Assembly (NCBI GenBank): GCA_026214975.1
Contig: JAOBSW010000968.1
Span: forward strand, 1-64,000
DNA length: 64,000 nt
Origin: Gentiana macrophylla
Lineage: Eukaryota; Streptophyta; Magnoliopsida; Gentianales; Gentianaceae
Direction of reading: 5' to 3'
Under the pieces are notes generated by a model, which was not told where the DNA came from, made no database searches, and saw nothing but the letters and a program-made list of their open reading frames with translations. Position numbers and translations under genes: made by a program. How positions within the stretch are numbered: position 1 is the first letter of the stretch; each line of letters starts with the position of its first letter. Below are positions 36,154 through 47,570 of this stretch, piece by piece.

Positions 36154-36505
36154 TATATAGTTATGAAATTAAATATTATACAAGCCGTGTGTTTTTTTTA
36201 AAATATAGTTATGAAATTAAATATTATATATAGTTTAATAACTAATTAGAATTTATTATTAATTTTAACGTAAGTTATACAAATTTTGTAAAAAAAAATA
36301 TTGATTTTTTTGGAACCGTGATCTGAACCGTCTGGACCCGGGAACCGCCGAGACCCGTAACCGGCCCGGGGAACCGCCAAACCCTCCGGTTCCTGAGACC
36401 CATCGGAACCGGCTAGAAATTGAAACCGACGGTTCCGGTTCCATTTTGGACCCGGAACCGGAGGGTTGTGCCAGAGACCCGGAACCGGCCACGTCTATCT
36501 CCGCG

Positions 36506-37005
36506 TAGGACTGTTAAACGAATCGAGTGTTTGTGAATAAAACTTGAACTCAGCTCGTTCAAGCTCGTTCGCTAATGGTATCGAGCCAAGCTCGATCAGT
36601 TTCTCCTGCTCGTTTACTAAATGAGCAAACACGAGCCCTGATCGTGAACGCTCGTTAGTGTTCGTGAACTTAGGTAATATATATAATATATTTAAATCAT
36701 ATATACACATTAACAATTTAAACATTGAGTTTTTAGTTGAACGGGCCCGAGCTCGAAAAAAAATACTATTGAACGAGCCGAGCTCGAGTTTGAGCTTGTT
36801 CGCGAGTTTGATCCCGAGCTCGAGCTAGAACATTTTTCATACTTATCGAGCCGAGTTTAAACAACTTTTTAGGCTCGTTTGGGTTAACGAGCGAGCTCGA
36901 TTACAAACGGGCTCGAGCGAGCTCGATTACAAACGAGCTCGAGCGAGCTCGATTAAAAACAAGCTCGAGCTTGAACTTCATCTACTCGGCTCGTTAATAG
37001 CACTA
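36506..37005. mobile_element. 500-bp hAT-like MITE with GAGCTCG repeats
   Basis: Left end TAGGACTGTTAAACGAATCGAG; right end, reversed, TAGTGCTATTAACGAGCCGAG. The element is flanked by a perfect 8-bp duplication TCTCCGCG (36498-36505 and 37006-37013). The interior is made of gagctcgagc-type words in both orientations, a common texture of plant hAT MITEs. It abuts the larger hAT-like element and shares its target 8-mer. Confidence 0.75.
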
Positions 37006-37013
37006 TCTCCGCG

Positions 37014-37580
37014 TCTGCCCTTCCTCTCCTTCTTGTACTTCTTTCTTGTTTTATCCTTTTCTTTTCTTTTTTCTATTGTCCTTTTGAGTTTGGGAGAAGT
37101 TTCTCTTTCAATGGAGATCTACATTCTTTTCTTTCCGTCGAAGGCCCTTCACCGGTGCATGTGTTTTATGGTTATTAGATCTGGTTTTTGTTCGCCTATT
37201 TCTTTGGTTTTTTTTGGTTTTCTTGCCGTCACCGGATTTTGCAATTTGCACTGATATACTGAATCGGGATGGGGTCTGTTCATCTAGATTGGGCTATTAT
37301 CATGGCCCATCAACATAGATATTGGGCCTCTATCTCCTCTATCCGCTGCCACAAGCTATCTCCTACCAGCTAGTTAAGAGCCGGTTCCTAGTCACGATCG
37401 TGAGATGGAACCGTCCGCTAGGCGTAAGCCGGACCCATCCTCTCCATGTGATTACTACCCATATGGTCAAAGCGATTCTAAGACAAAGGCACAAATGAGT
37501 CCATTGCTTGCTACGCTTTCGCCGTACTTATCAATCGGTGGCCAACCCATTTGGTCAACCTTGACGGTGGCTAGGACACT
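37014..37580. other. Non-coding stretch between mobile elements
   Basis: It begins with a pyrimidine-rich tract that was once adjacent to 32481, i.e. the original DNA upstream of the hydrolase gene. Short open frames are present but no domain is recognised. Confidence 0.4.
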
Positions 37581-38423
37581 TGTATTGAAGGATCTAGATT
37601 TAAGTATTCAACAAATAAGCTAGTAATCATGTTTAGTAATCATGTTTTATGAAGAGAAAACAAGAAGAAATGAAAACTTACTAGAACAAATGGATTTTAG
37701 AACGAAAATGAAAGGATAGGAGCAGCTTAGATCCACCCTCGGAGTCGCACTTCGGGTTTCTCCAAGTTCGAGAATATCGCACAAAGGTCGCTCACACCTT
37801 TGATAAATTCTCTAGTTAAACCTTCACCCAGTCACAAGGAAAAGTTTTAACTATTTGTTTCAATCACTGAAACTTTAAAATATATAATATTTCACTCAAA
37901 TATAACTTAAGTTTATACAAGGTAAGTTACAATCCTTATATAGAACTCAAAATAACTAGCTACTCCCAAAACTAGCAATGTGGGACAAAAATACTTATAG
38001 TTTGGAGTTTGGGAGTTGGAATCATGCTAAAACCGATGTGGGAGACTTAAGCCACGTCCAAGGCATGTCTAGACAAGTCTTGGACATGTCTTGGGTGCAA
38101 ACTTGGACAAAGTCTATTTTTAGTAGGGAAAGTTTCCAAAATTTAAGGTGAAAAAGGTATCGGGTTTTTGAAGGGTAAAAAGGGTAGATTATTGTAGGGT
38201 AGGGCCTCAAATACCTTTAAGGTATAGGGTACTTGGGAATGGAGGGTTTAGTTTCCCAAAATGGAAAGCCGAAGGTCGGGTTTGGCAAAACTGCCATTTT
38301 GGGAAGGGTTATGCAAAATTGGTCAAAACTCCCAAAAATACCCCTACCCCTTATTACATGTCAAAACAAAACGTAAATAAAGTTTATTACAAGTTATTCA
38401 TCGAAATAATATATAAGTCTTCA
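37581..38423 (-). repeat. 3' LTR of the non-autonomous element
   Basis: It matches 40238-41077 almost exactly over 800 bases. Differences: a 17-base duplication (tagtaatcatgtt twice, near 37620), a few bases at the start, and 'catcgaaa' against 'catcaagaaa' near the end. Confidence 0.85.
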
Positions 38424-39514
38424 ATCTTCTTCGTGTCATTCCCTCCCGGCTGAAAAGGATTCGTCCTCGAATCAACAAAATGTCGTTTGAGTCCTCCGCC
38501 GCAAGTATGACATCATAAAACACCTCCAGTCTCCTCGTAAGTATGCCAGGGTCAAAACAAACACGAACAAGTGCACGAGGTCGTGCCTCACTAATCCGCA
38601 CCAAAGATGTTGGAGGAAATGTACGAGGTTGGGAACTCGTATGAACCTTGGCAAGAATCAAAAATTTTTGTGTAGGCAAAATCGTCCTACATATGTGCTT
38701 TATAGCACCCTCCAAACACACGTCCTCCAGAGAAGTATCCGTACATGAATTCTGCAAAACGTGAACATGCTCAACAATACCAAGATTAGTCATAGAATGT
38801 ACGTGAGCAACATCAATCGTATTATGTACATGATTCTCCACACAAATGTCAGAATTACCCAAATCTTGGATATCCGTATCCGAACCCAATGCAATGTCAA
38901 CAATAATCTCATCCGGCGTGGTAACCACATCATGCAAAGAAGTATCAACAATACTATCAGAAAAGCATGGCAAAGTAGATTCACCAACAAGTCCATTGAC
39001 TATAGCATCATCAACGATAACCGAATCAGCCACGGTGTTGGCCTCTCAAATCAAACGAGAGTATCATCATAGCGACCTCAATAGAAGGTTGAGGAACAAC
39101 ACAATCATTAGGCATATATTTTGGTGCCTTGCCACGTATAGCTTCTTCGCGGGTGATACCATACTTTTGAAAGAAAAGCTCATCCGCAGCCTTCCACTTT
39201 GCCTCAAGTGCTTTCCTCCGCTCCACACGTTCTAATTCCTGCTTTTCTCGTTTTGCCTCAAAATCAAGTAGTCCCCTATCAACCCAACGACCACCAACCC
39301 TTTTATCACGACCACGAACAGCACCAAGAGTACCAATTCCACGTTGAGTAATGTGAGATGTTAACTTCGCAATTTGCGCACTCAAATGCGTATGAAAATG
39401 GTCAATACGATGAGAAAAACTGTCATTGAATGATTGAATGTCTAGACGCCAAGGAGAATCTTTTTTGTACACTCGAGCCATCGTCAAAGACCTCACAATC
39501 CACTCGTGTTTCAC
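38398..39514 (-). CDS. Gag-like protein of the non-autonomous element, one frameshift
   Basis: A 162-codon frame (39514-39026) is followed in the neighbouring frame by about 211 codons (39033-38398); the sense of the sequence continues across the shift near 39050-39030, so it was probably one protein of about 370 residues. The first half has DIQSFNDSFSHRIDHFHTHL then a charged helical segment (FEAKREKQELERVERRKALE) likely to form a coiled coil. The second half is acidic, with many Asp, Val and His. No zinc knuckle or known domain is seen. Its place between primer site and polypurine tract argues for a gag-like role; the function is inferred. Confidence 0.5.
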
Positions 39515-40237
39515 TCTCCCTCAATAACTCACGAAAGGTGATGTCCAACCGTCGAAACAAATCAAAGTTGAGCAAATTCGGACAATTCCACAAAAGAAAG
39601 AACTAGGGTTTATAATTTCTGGAACAGGAACACGAAATGGCAGCAATTTTCACGACCAAACGGTATGGAATTTGAAAAGACTCAAAGAACGAAACTTGTA
39701 GTCCATTAATTTTTCTTCAAGACTGTGAAGTTTCAGGAAAATTGAACATGGATAGCCACGTCAAAATAAATTCGTAAACAGATGACTACACAGACAGATT
39801 TTCGGACAGAAATAGATTAGCACGTTACGGAGACATTTGGGAAGAATTGGTCGATAATTTGGATAAACACAAAGGACGAAAGTTGTAGAACAGACAATTT
39901 CCTATAAGTTCAGAAAAAAATTCACGCATTTCCGACCACTACAACTCCGGAAAAACGAATTATTTCACAACGGTTCCAGAAAAACGCACAGGATATTGCT
40001 GGGCAGATTTGACCAAGCTAAACTCCGAATTTGGCAAAGTCAAAAAGAGACAAAATATACATAAATAAACGATCTATCAACTGGTAAAATTTGATAAATT
40101 TACGACGTGTTTTGAATATGAAACGACTTGAACAAATACGGAATTCGGATTGGACAGATTCAAAGAAAATGATGTGAACAAGGATGAACAAGAAATTCAC
40201 TAGATGAACACCTAAATCCCAAATCTCTGATACCAAA

Positions 40238-41077
40238 TGATATGAAAAACAAGGATCTAGATTCAAGTATTCAACAAAATAAGCTAGTAATCATGTTTTA
40301 TGAAGAGAAAACAAGAAGAAATGAAAACTTACTAGAACAAATGGATTTTAGAACGAAAATGAAAGGATAGGAGCAGCTTAGATCCACCCTCGGAGTCGCA
40401 CTTCGGGTTTCTCCAAGTTCGAGAATATCGCACAAAGGTCGCTCACACCTTTGATAAATTCTCTAGTTAAACCTTCACCCAGTCACAAGGAAAAGTTTTA
40501 ACTATTTGTTTCAATCACTGAAACTTTAAAATATATAATATTTCACTCAAATATAACTTAAGTTTATACAAGGTAAGTTACAATCCTTATATAGAACTCA
40601 AAATAACTAGCTACTCCCAAAACTAGCAATGTGGGACAAAAATACTTATAGTTTGGAGTTTGGGAGTTGGAATCATGCTAAAACCGATGTGGGAGACTTA
40701 AGCCACGTCCAAGGCATGTCTAGACAAGTCTTGGACATGTCTTGGGTGCAAACTTGGACAAAGTCTATTTTTAGTAGGGAAAGTTTCCAAAATTTAAGGT
40801 GAAAAAGGTATCGGGTTTTTGAAGGGTAAAAAGGGTAGATTATTGTAGGGTAGGGCCTCAAATACCTTTAAGGTATAGGGTACTTGGGAATGGAGGGTTT
40901 AGTTTCCCAAAATGGAAAGCCGAAGGTCGGGTTTGGCAAAACTGCCATTTTGGGAAGGGTTATGCAAAATTGGTCAAAACTCCCAAAAATACCCCTACCC
41001 CTTATTACATGTCAAAACAAAACGTAAATAAAGTTTATTACAAGTTATTCATCAAGAAATAATATATAAGTCTTTTA
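40238..41077 (-). repeat. 5' LTR of the non-autonomous element
   Basis: It starts (plus view) tgatatgaaaaacaagg immediately after the primer-site complement ctctgatacca. It ends in the region aagtctttta, where it meets the truncated SIRE-type LTR. Confidence 0.8.
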
Positions 41078-42737
41078 ACACTTAAAACTTTTGGAGTTAA
41101 CAAACTCAAGAAACTTGTTAACTCTGGCTTGATATCTCATGAGTCTGCCGATACCTCGATAACTTCTTGATGCACTGATGAGTTCACTTGACAGTTGAGT
41201 TTCTTGAATTTGTGCAATGGAATTATATCAAAATTAAGCCTCATTACTTGTTGTTAAATATGATACTAAGTATTAGATACTCGTTAGTGTATGTGTGTGA
41301 TTTCGATTGCTAGATTCAAGTAGGTTGATGTGTATAGTAAACTAAGTGCGAGAATATAAGTGCGAGAAAGTAAGTAAGCGATTTTATAGTGGTTCCAGGT
41401 GGTGTAATCTCGCGAGTCCACTCTTCTCTGTGATGTTGGAGGTAATTCACTAGAGATCTTTGATGTAGTTTGTTACAAATATTCCTAAGTTGCTTGTCCT
41501 TCACCAATAACTATGGCTTCTAAACTGAACACTTGGAGCAGGTAGGATTCTTTGCTCCAAAGTCTTCCACTTTGGTCCTTGAAGGGTAGGATTGCCTCTT
41601 CACCAGCTCCACCACAAACATGATCTTTCACACCCAACAAATGCTTCTTTGTCCTCGGTGAGTTCTTTGTAAAATAAAGATTGAATCAAGTAAATGATTT
41701 AGTTGCGTGACTTGATTAGGATGATATAATCAGCACTTGCGGTCTTCAAGTGTGTAAACTTGATGTAGCTTAAATGAGAATACACTTGAAGATTTTCTCC
41801 GGATCGATCGCTTTAAGCTCAGTGAGTTGAGCAGGGTGTTTTTGCAGCTCAGAATTATCACTTATATTTTCCTCTTGAAGTTCATCATCTTTTTCTGAGT
41901 TGAAAGTCCTCTATTTATAGGTAGGAGTGCATGTGACTTGTATTTGAAATTCAATTATGACCGTTCCTGGTTTTGTCCCATTTGACTTGCTTTACGTCAC
42001 TATTCATAGGATCGACATCGTCGAGAATCCTTTTGATGAATGCGATCGCATCCACCTTGACTTAAAACCATTGGATAAAGTCGAATCATCCCAACGTCTT
42101 TTAATCTCGACCATTGATTTGTTTGATAAATCGAGAGATAGTTGGCTATCCTTATCCATGTAATCTTCCAATGTAATCTTGAATTAATCGAGGTATATAT
42201 ATCAATGAGTTTATCGATCTCTTTGAAATACCTATCGATCTCTTTGAATCGAAATTTCTTGTGTTTAAAAAAAAACACAATGCAGCAGACTTCTTTTATC
42301 TAACTTTTATTTGTGAAGTTAGATTACACATTTTTGCAAATAACTAAGTTCCAATCACCATCCATCTTAAGGAACTTAGACCTTCTACACAAGGTATATG
42401 TAATCAGTTTAGGTCATCATAGACTTGCCTAAATTCTGATTCCATATCATTGACTTTAATTACTAAGTTTGATCCCTTAGCCTTCATTAAGCGAGTTTGA
42501 GCCCGGCCCTTCGGTCTTCAAAGAGGTTCTGACTAGTCTACTCGACCTATCTACCCTATTGATATAGACCGGTCTCTTTGAACTAAGTCGGTGACCTTTT
42601 CTGATTGCTTGTTTGATCAAACCTATACAAAGATCAAACTCTAATAAACCTATACATTTGATCTAGACATCTTTTTGCCTTTGCACTATAACAGTTAGTC
42701 TGGCACTCATCACTAAAACTTAGAAATAAGTCCAACA
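41078..42737 (-). repeat. Truncated solo LTR of a SIRE-type Copia element
   Basis: The reverse complement of this segment aligns along nearly its whole length with the LTR at 55082-56790: TGTTGGACTTATTTCTA at the start, the same runs through aggtctaagttcc, and gttaactcc.aaagttttaa near the end. The last ~60 bases of the LTR are missing where the non-autonomous element begins. It is clearly diverged from the 55082 copy, so it comes from an older insertion. Confidence 0.8.
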
Positions 42738-42784
42738 CATGTGTATCAGTATACACACATAATTTCGATATATACATCAACTAT

Positions 42785-43931
42785 GTATATTTAATTAATC
42801 AACATAATTACAATCTTGTATTTAATTTATTCATAATAAAAAAATACCACCATATTAATTTATCACTATAACACTTTATAGTCGAGATAAAACATTCCTT
42901 ATTTGTTTTTCACTATAACCGCATTTTAATCCGGCTAGATGTTATTATGTATGTGACCCGATAGGCTTCCGAATATGTTGGCCGTAGGCACAAAGTGCAA
43001 TTACGAAAATGCCCATCATACCTAACGATCACGGAATACCGTCTAGCAACACACCATGACCCCCAATCATCGGAAGAGTCAAATGCAATGACTACTACCT
43101 TTCATGTGAAACAGTTACCGTGTAAATAGAATCATATCACTGTTACAATATCCATACGGTTGTACGTCGAGTGTCAAACATCAACGACCGTATCTTATAA
43201 TCTGGATATCCTACTCTCTCGAAGTAACATATTACTTCTGTTTGCAAAGACTTTCGAGAATAAGACATTCCTTATAAGAAGGCCATTTCGGATATTTACT
43301 CCTAATCATAAGATACGCGATTTTCGGACGAGCAACATGAATCCTACGCATGCTTCAATATCATACCCAATCACTACCGCATGATCACCCCATGGCTAAA
43401 GGAAACCTCAATAGTGTCAAAGTATAACAATCCACACCGTGATGTCATGAAGACTCCGGTCTCAGGATAATTACACAAACGCCACATAGTGTGACACTTA
43501 ATAAAGTAAGTGGGTCAGTCTAACGTATGCATTCTCTAATACACGTCCATGTATAGTCCAAGTGTCCGTACACTTTGATAGACGAGATCTATCCATACTT
43601 TCAATAAGATAGAAGACATCCAATACGCGCTAGTCTAATCGTACTATCAACGTCCTGTTTGACAGTACATACGACTAGAGACATTTAAGCATCAAACTTA
43701 TTAAAGTGAGTCGAGATCTCATCAACCATAATCACTATCATGGTTTCTCTTTCACAGTTTGACACAAAGGACGTTATCATATAACAATATCGTAATTGAT
43801 CCGTTAAACGAACAAATATATAATAATACAAAAGCCATTTAATATATGTATAAACATAAAAAAAATAGTAGAAATGATCCGACCCGGTCGGATCCGGTCC
43901 AACCCGATTAGGTTTATGACACTATTTCAAC
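42785..43931 (-). repeat. Partial 3' LTR of a second Copia-like family, minus direction
   Basis: It starts (minus view) TGTTGAAATAGTGTCATAAACC and is directly preceded by a polypurine tract (CCAAGTGGGAGAT, complement at 43932-43944), the standard plant Copia PPT/3' LTR junction. It is an inverted match of 47571-48720: e.g. cgtctagcaacacaccatgacccccaatcatcggaagagtc reappears reversed near 48405-48445. It is cut at its far end by the SIRE-type LTR. Confidence 0.7.
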
Positions 43932-46900
43932 AATCTCCCACTTGGCCTAAAGCCAATCACTCGTACACGCAAGACCAAGTTGAAACACAAGAATCTCATA
44001 CAATACTTGCAACCAGCCCTAAGCGTGAACGGATCACTATCCGTGGGTACTCAGACTATCTTCATATCATGCTCCAAATGACCAAGTCAAAAGGAACTGC
44101 CTCAACACACACATGAATCTCTGACTAGACCCTGGTCCTTGCTTCAAGAAATGAATCCACTGCTATATCAGCTATATAGAAAATGTGGAAGAGCCGGACA
44201 AGGTTCAGGAATGAACCTTCTAGATCCATGTACTGTTCCCGCTGCGCCTCCAAGGCGTATACTATGTTTTGGCCCAGTTGTAAAATCCATAGTGATCTCC
44301 AGCTAAGAACTTTTCCAGCTCACTGTAACACTTAATAAAAGTGATCGCAAACACAGACTGTAGCTCCCACTATCTTAATAAGACTCTGGGTATACATCTG
44401 TATATCTACGCTTATCAAATTCCAAGTTTTAATAAACTAAGAACCCATCCTTAACACTTTTAAGAATACTCGCGACATATACCAGAATCACTTTCATACC
44501 CTCTAATAACTCTTCATGAAGTATGAACATCTGGTTTAACTCACAACACTTATGATGGACCCTATTGCAGAAGCAAATGGGACATTCTATAAGCATCATC
44601 TTTCACCTTATCTTTTAGAACTGATGTCCTGTCATAGATAGATCCCGAGAATACTGGCCAGTAGTATCTCTTGACATGATCTATGCTAAACTACTTTAGT
44701 ATCTCATCTATACATGTGAACTAGGATAATCGTGTAGTGTCTAAATATATCACTATAGATTCTTATTTCCTAAATAAGAACTGCAACCTCCAAGAGCTTT
44801 CATAAAGACCTTGAACTACCAAACATCAATTGACTATGACATGGGGTAACAACTCTCGAGAAGGATATGCAACACCTCAGAACTTTAACACTCCCACTAA
44901 CCCTTCTTCACATTAGGCATATCTTTACCTCTTGATCAAATCAAACTCTTTGATTCTTAAGGCAAAGAACTTATACAGAGAAACTTGTTCAAGTCCATAA
45001 ATGGATCTCATAAGCTTACTCATCACGTTATCATCTATAAACATCAGGCCATTGGCCCAACGTTCTCAACACTATCATATAGCCATGATACGTAGCTATC
45101 ACAAACACTATCTGAATAGACTTAAGCATAGCTGGTAGCACAAAGGTAATCACAAGGTTTACTCCATGTACCCTTCAGCTTATCAACTTAGCCTTATGGT
45201 AACCGCATTGCCATCCATGTCAGTCTTTCATAAAGACATGGTACACCTTTTAAGGACATTCCCTTCAGGTAAGACATACTAGGTTCATAACCCGGTTGTC
45301 ACACATGGAATCTGTTTCAGATACTATGGCTCATAGCCATATCTCTTAATCTTTCCTTTCAAGTCATGATATCTTCATTCTTCAAGATGAACATACTAGT
45401 AGCCCTTTCAGGCGTGTGGTCATCTGCAGACTCATAGAGTAATTTTGTGCATTGAGCAGTGTCTTTCACCTTATCGCTATGCGGCGCTTGATCGTGTTCC
45501 AATGGTTGAATATCTCATTGTGGTTCTCAAACTACCTTTGAGATCTAAATTTACTCCCACTGTTTCTTTTGGAAGAAACACTTCCTCTAGAAGACAGCAT
45601 GTTTGGAGACAAACATTTTTGCTCCACGGGTAAGCAAATAACATCTAGCGTACTTGCTAAGATAATCCACAAAGTTGCCTATATCATACTAGGCTCAAAA
45701 CCTTTTAGACATTGCATGCTTTCTAAAAGCACGACAACCCTAAATCATCGGTTAAGATGGATTCGAGGTCACCGCCTTCCATATCTGGCATGGAACATAT
45801 TCAACCGTATTTTCGGAAGTTGGTTATATATATGTTTCGTGTAAGGACACTATCCCGAAACAGGTAAGGGATACTTCGCATGGCTTACGTCACACCTTTA
45901 TCATATAAAGTGTTGTTTCCAATTTAGGAACACAAACTAATAGTGTATCCCAAAGATGGTATCCTTCAAGGGAGAATCTGATTCTATTTCAGATAGCTTC
46001 TGAAACACCCTTCAGGTATTAATTACTTCAATCCAATTGAAGATGAATTCCTAAGTAGTTCATCAATCTCATATTCATACTGTCTTGAACTATTCAGGTT
46101 TTCTAAATTGTTGTACTTTACTAAGAACATTCAACTATTTCTAAAAATAGTCATAGAGACTAATAACAATTTTTTGTGGCATTAATTTCATAAGACAACA
46201 AACATCGGTATGTTTAGGCTTTAGACAATTTTCTAGATTTTATACCTTTTCATAAAAGGGTATTTTAGTTAGATAAGATACGTATTACCCACATGATTCA
46301 TAATCACATGGTTCAGACATCATCATAATGACATTTGATTACACGTTTCTCTTCCAGAGAGTCTATATCTAGGATAACCACAAATATCAAGGATAACAGC
46401 CATTCAAACATTTGGTTGAGATTCTTCACCTATATCGACTATATAATGACTTCAATCTAGTATGTTAGATTCAGTGACCGTTCAACCTTATCGGAAAAAT
46501 ATTTATTCCTTATAATTGAAGATGTCTACTGAAATCCTAACAAACAACTAAGCTCGTGTCTTCATAAGAACCGGAACACAATAACATTTATTTAGTTCCT
46601 TTATCAGTTTACTAGACTAATAATACAAAACTGAAAATGTCTCAACGTTCGCTTCACTTTTCGTGTCTTGGTGTATTCCGTATTTTAATCTTTCTAATTT
46701 AATCATACTCGTAAGATATCATATATCTAAGAGTTGACTTAAACTTAGATAGATTTATCTCAACACTCTTGCCTTGAATAGAGACTTCGATGAGATCTCT
46801 TATTTTAAGCACATGCCCTAACTTTCCTTTTAATCCCTTAAGCACTTGTAAATACTTCTTAGTTTAGTCTTCATAAGACTTAAGAAAAATCACAAGAGCT

Positions 46901-47570
46901 ATGACTCCAATTTTCTTTCGTAAAGAAAATCTAAAGTTTATTAAATAGTTTATTTAACCTTTTGAATCATATTCAAAACATGAACTATTTAATTAACCTT
47001 CAAGCAATGACTAAAAAAATAAGTCGATATTTAAATCTTACAATTTTGAAAACAACCTTTCCAAAATTCGATGTGGTCATCGTATGACAGAATGATCATA
47101 TTGGATCGTATCCAATATATGATTAATTCGTTGAAACTTATTTCAAGTGATTTAATCATATCACGAGCTTCCGTTTTTTCATTAATAATTAAAGTCTTGG
47201 AACACTCCATCAATTATGTATTCTCCTAGTCTCTAACTACTATAACGAGGTTGCTCGTCTCATTGCTTATTTTAAAAAGATTAAAATTACTTAACCATAC
47301 TTGAGAACATTTCTCAAAAGGTAACAGACATAATTTGGTTTTACTAATCGAGAATAAAAAACATAAATATAAAAGTTTGCTAAAAACTACAGCATAAAAT
47401 AAAGATAAAATAGTGTTGTTGTTTATACATGCAAAATAAAAAATGGTCTTATGGTTTATGATTTTTCTACCACTAGTCAACTACTCCCAATTGACTTTCA
47501 ACAATTATCCAAAATTCTTTAGTGGATGGAATCCAATCTAGTTGAACCGATCCCCGACGTGGGCCGATCT
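43932..47570 (-). other. Decayed internal sequence upstream of the minus-direction 3' LTR
   Basis: From its position next to the polypurine tract and 3' LTR this should be the 3' internal part of a Copia-like element. No protein domain survives: stops are frequent in all frames, and no RT or RNase H motif can be read. Fragmentary frames at 45445-45844 are not interpretable. Confidence 0.4.

Larger units (their letters stand above)
32490..36497. mobile_element. 4.0-kb hAT-like element carrying IQD gene exons
   Basis: Left end TAGAGGTGGCCGGTTTCGGGTC (32490 on); right end, reversed, TAGACGTGGCCGGTTCCGGGTC (36497 back): near-perfect terminal inverted repeats. Both ends carry GC-rich subterminal repeats of ggttccgg/ccggaacc type (32500-32690 and 36310-36490), unlike the AT-rich interior. 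The flanking 8-mers are TCCCCGCG (32482-32489) and TCTCCGCG (36498-36505), an 8-bp target duplication with one change, as expected for hAT. There is no transposase. Inside are IQD exons (34401-35713), tandem repeats (33375-33985) and a nested MITE. Confidence 0.75.
37581..41077 (-). mobile_element. 3.5-kb non-autonomous LTR retrotransposon (gag-like only)
   Basis: Two ~840-bp direct repeats (37581-38423 and 40238-41077) enclose 1.8 kb. Read on minus, the primer site TGGTATCAGAGA (complement at 40224-40235) follows the 5' LTR, and a purine-rich tract (GGGAGGGAATGACACGAAG) precedes the 3' LTR. The interior has a gag-like frame but no protease, RT or integrase. Just before the 3' LTR the minus strand keeps the DSRTNPFQPGGND motif seen at the C-terminal end of many plant retrotransposon polyproteins. 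The LTRs are almost identical, so insertion is recent. A 5-bp acact occurs at both outer edges, but the flanking context does not confirm it as a target duplication. Confidence 0.8.

Noticed and set aside
37576..41082. acact as the target-site duplication of the 3.5-kb LTR element
   Set aside because: The right copy overlaps sequence that belongs to the truncated SIRE-type LTR and the left flank does not continue that LTR, so the 5-base match may be chance.
43932..47570. Open frames in the interval between the inverted LTRs (e.g. 45445-45844)
   Set aside because: No conserved motif in any frame; short frames are expected by chance in 3.6 kb.
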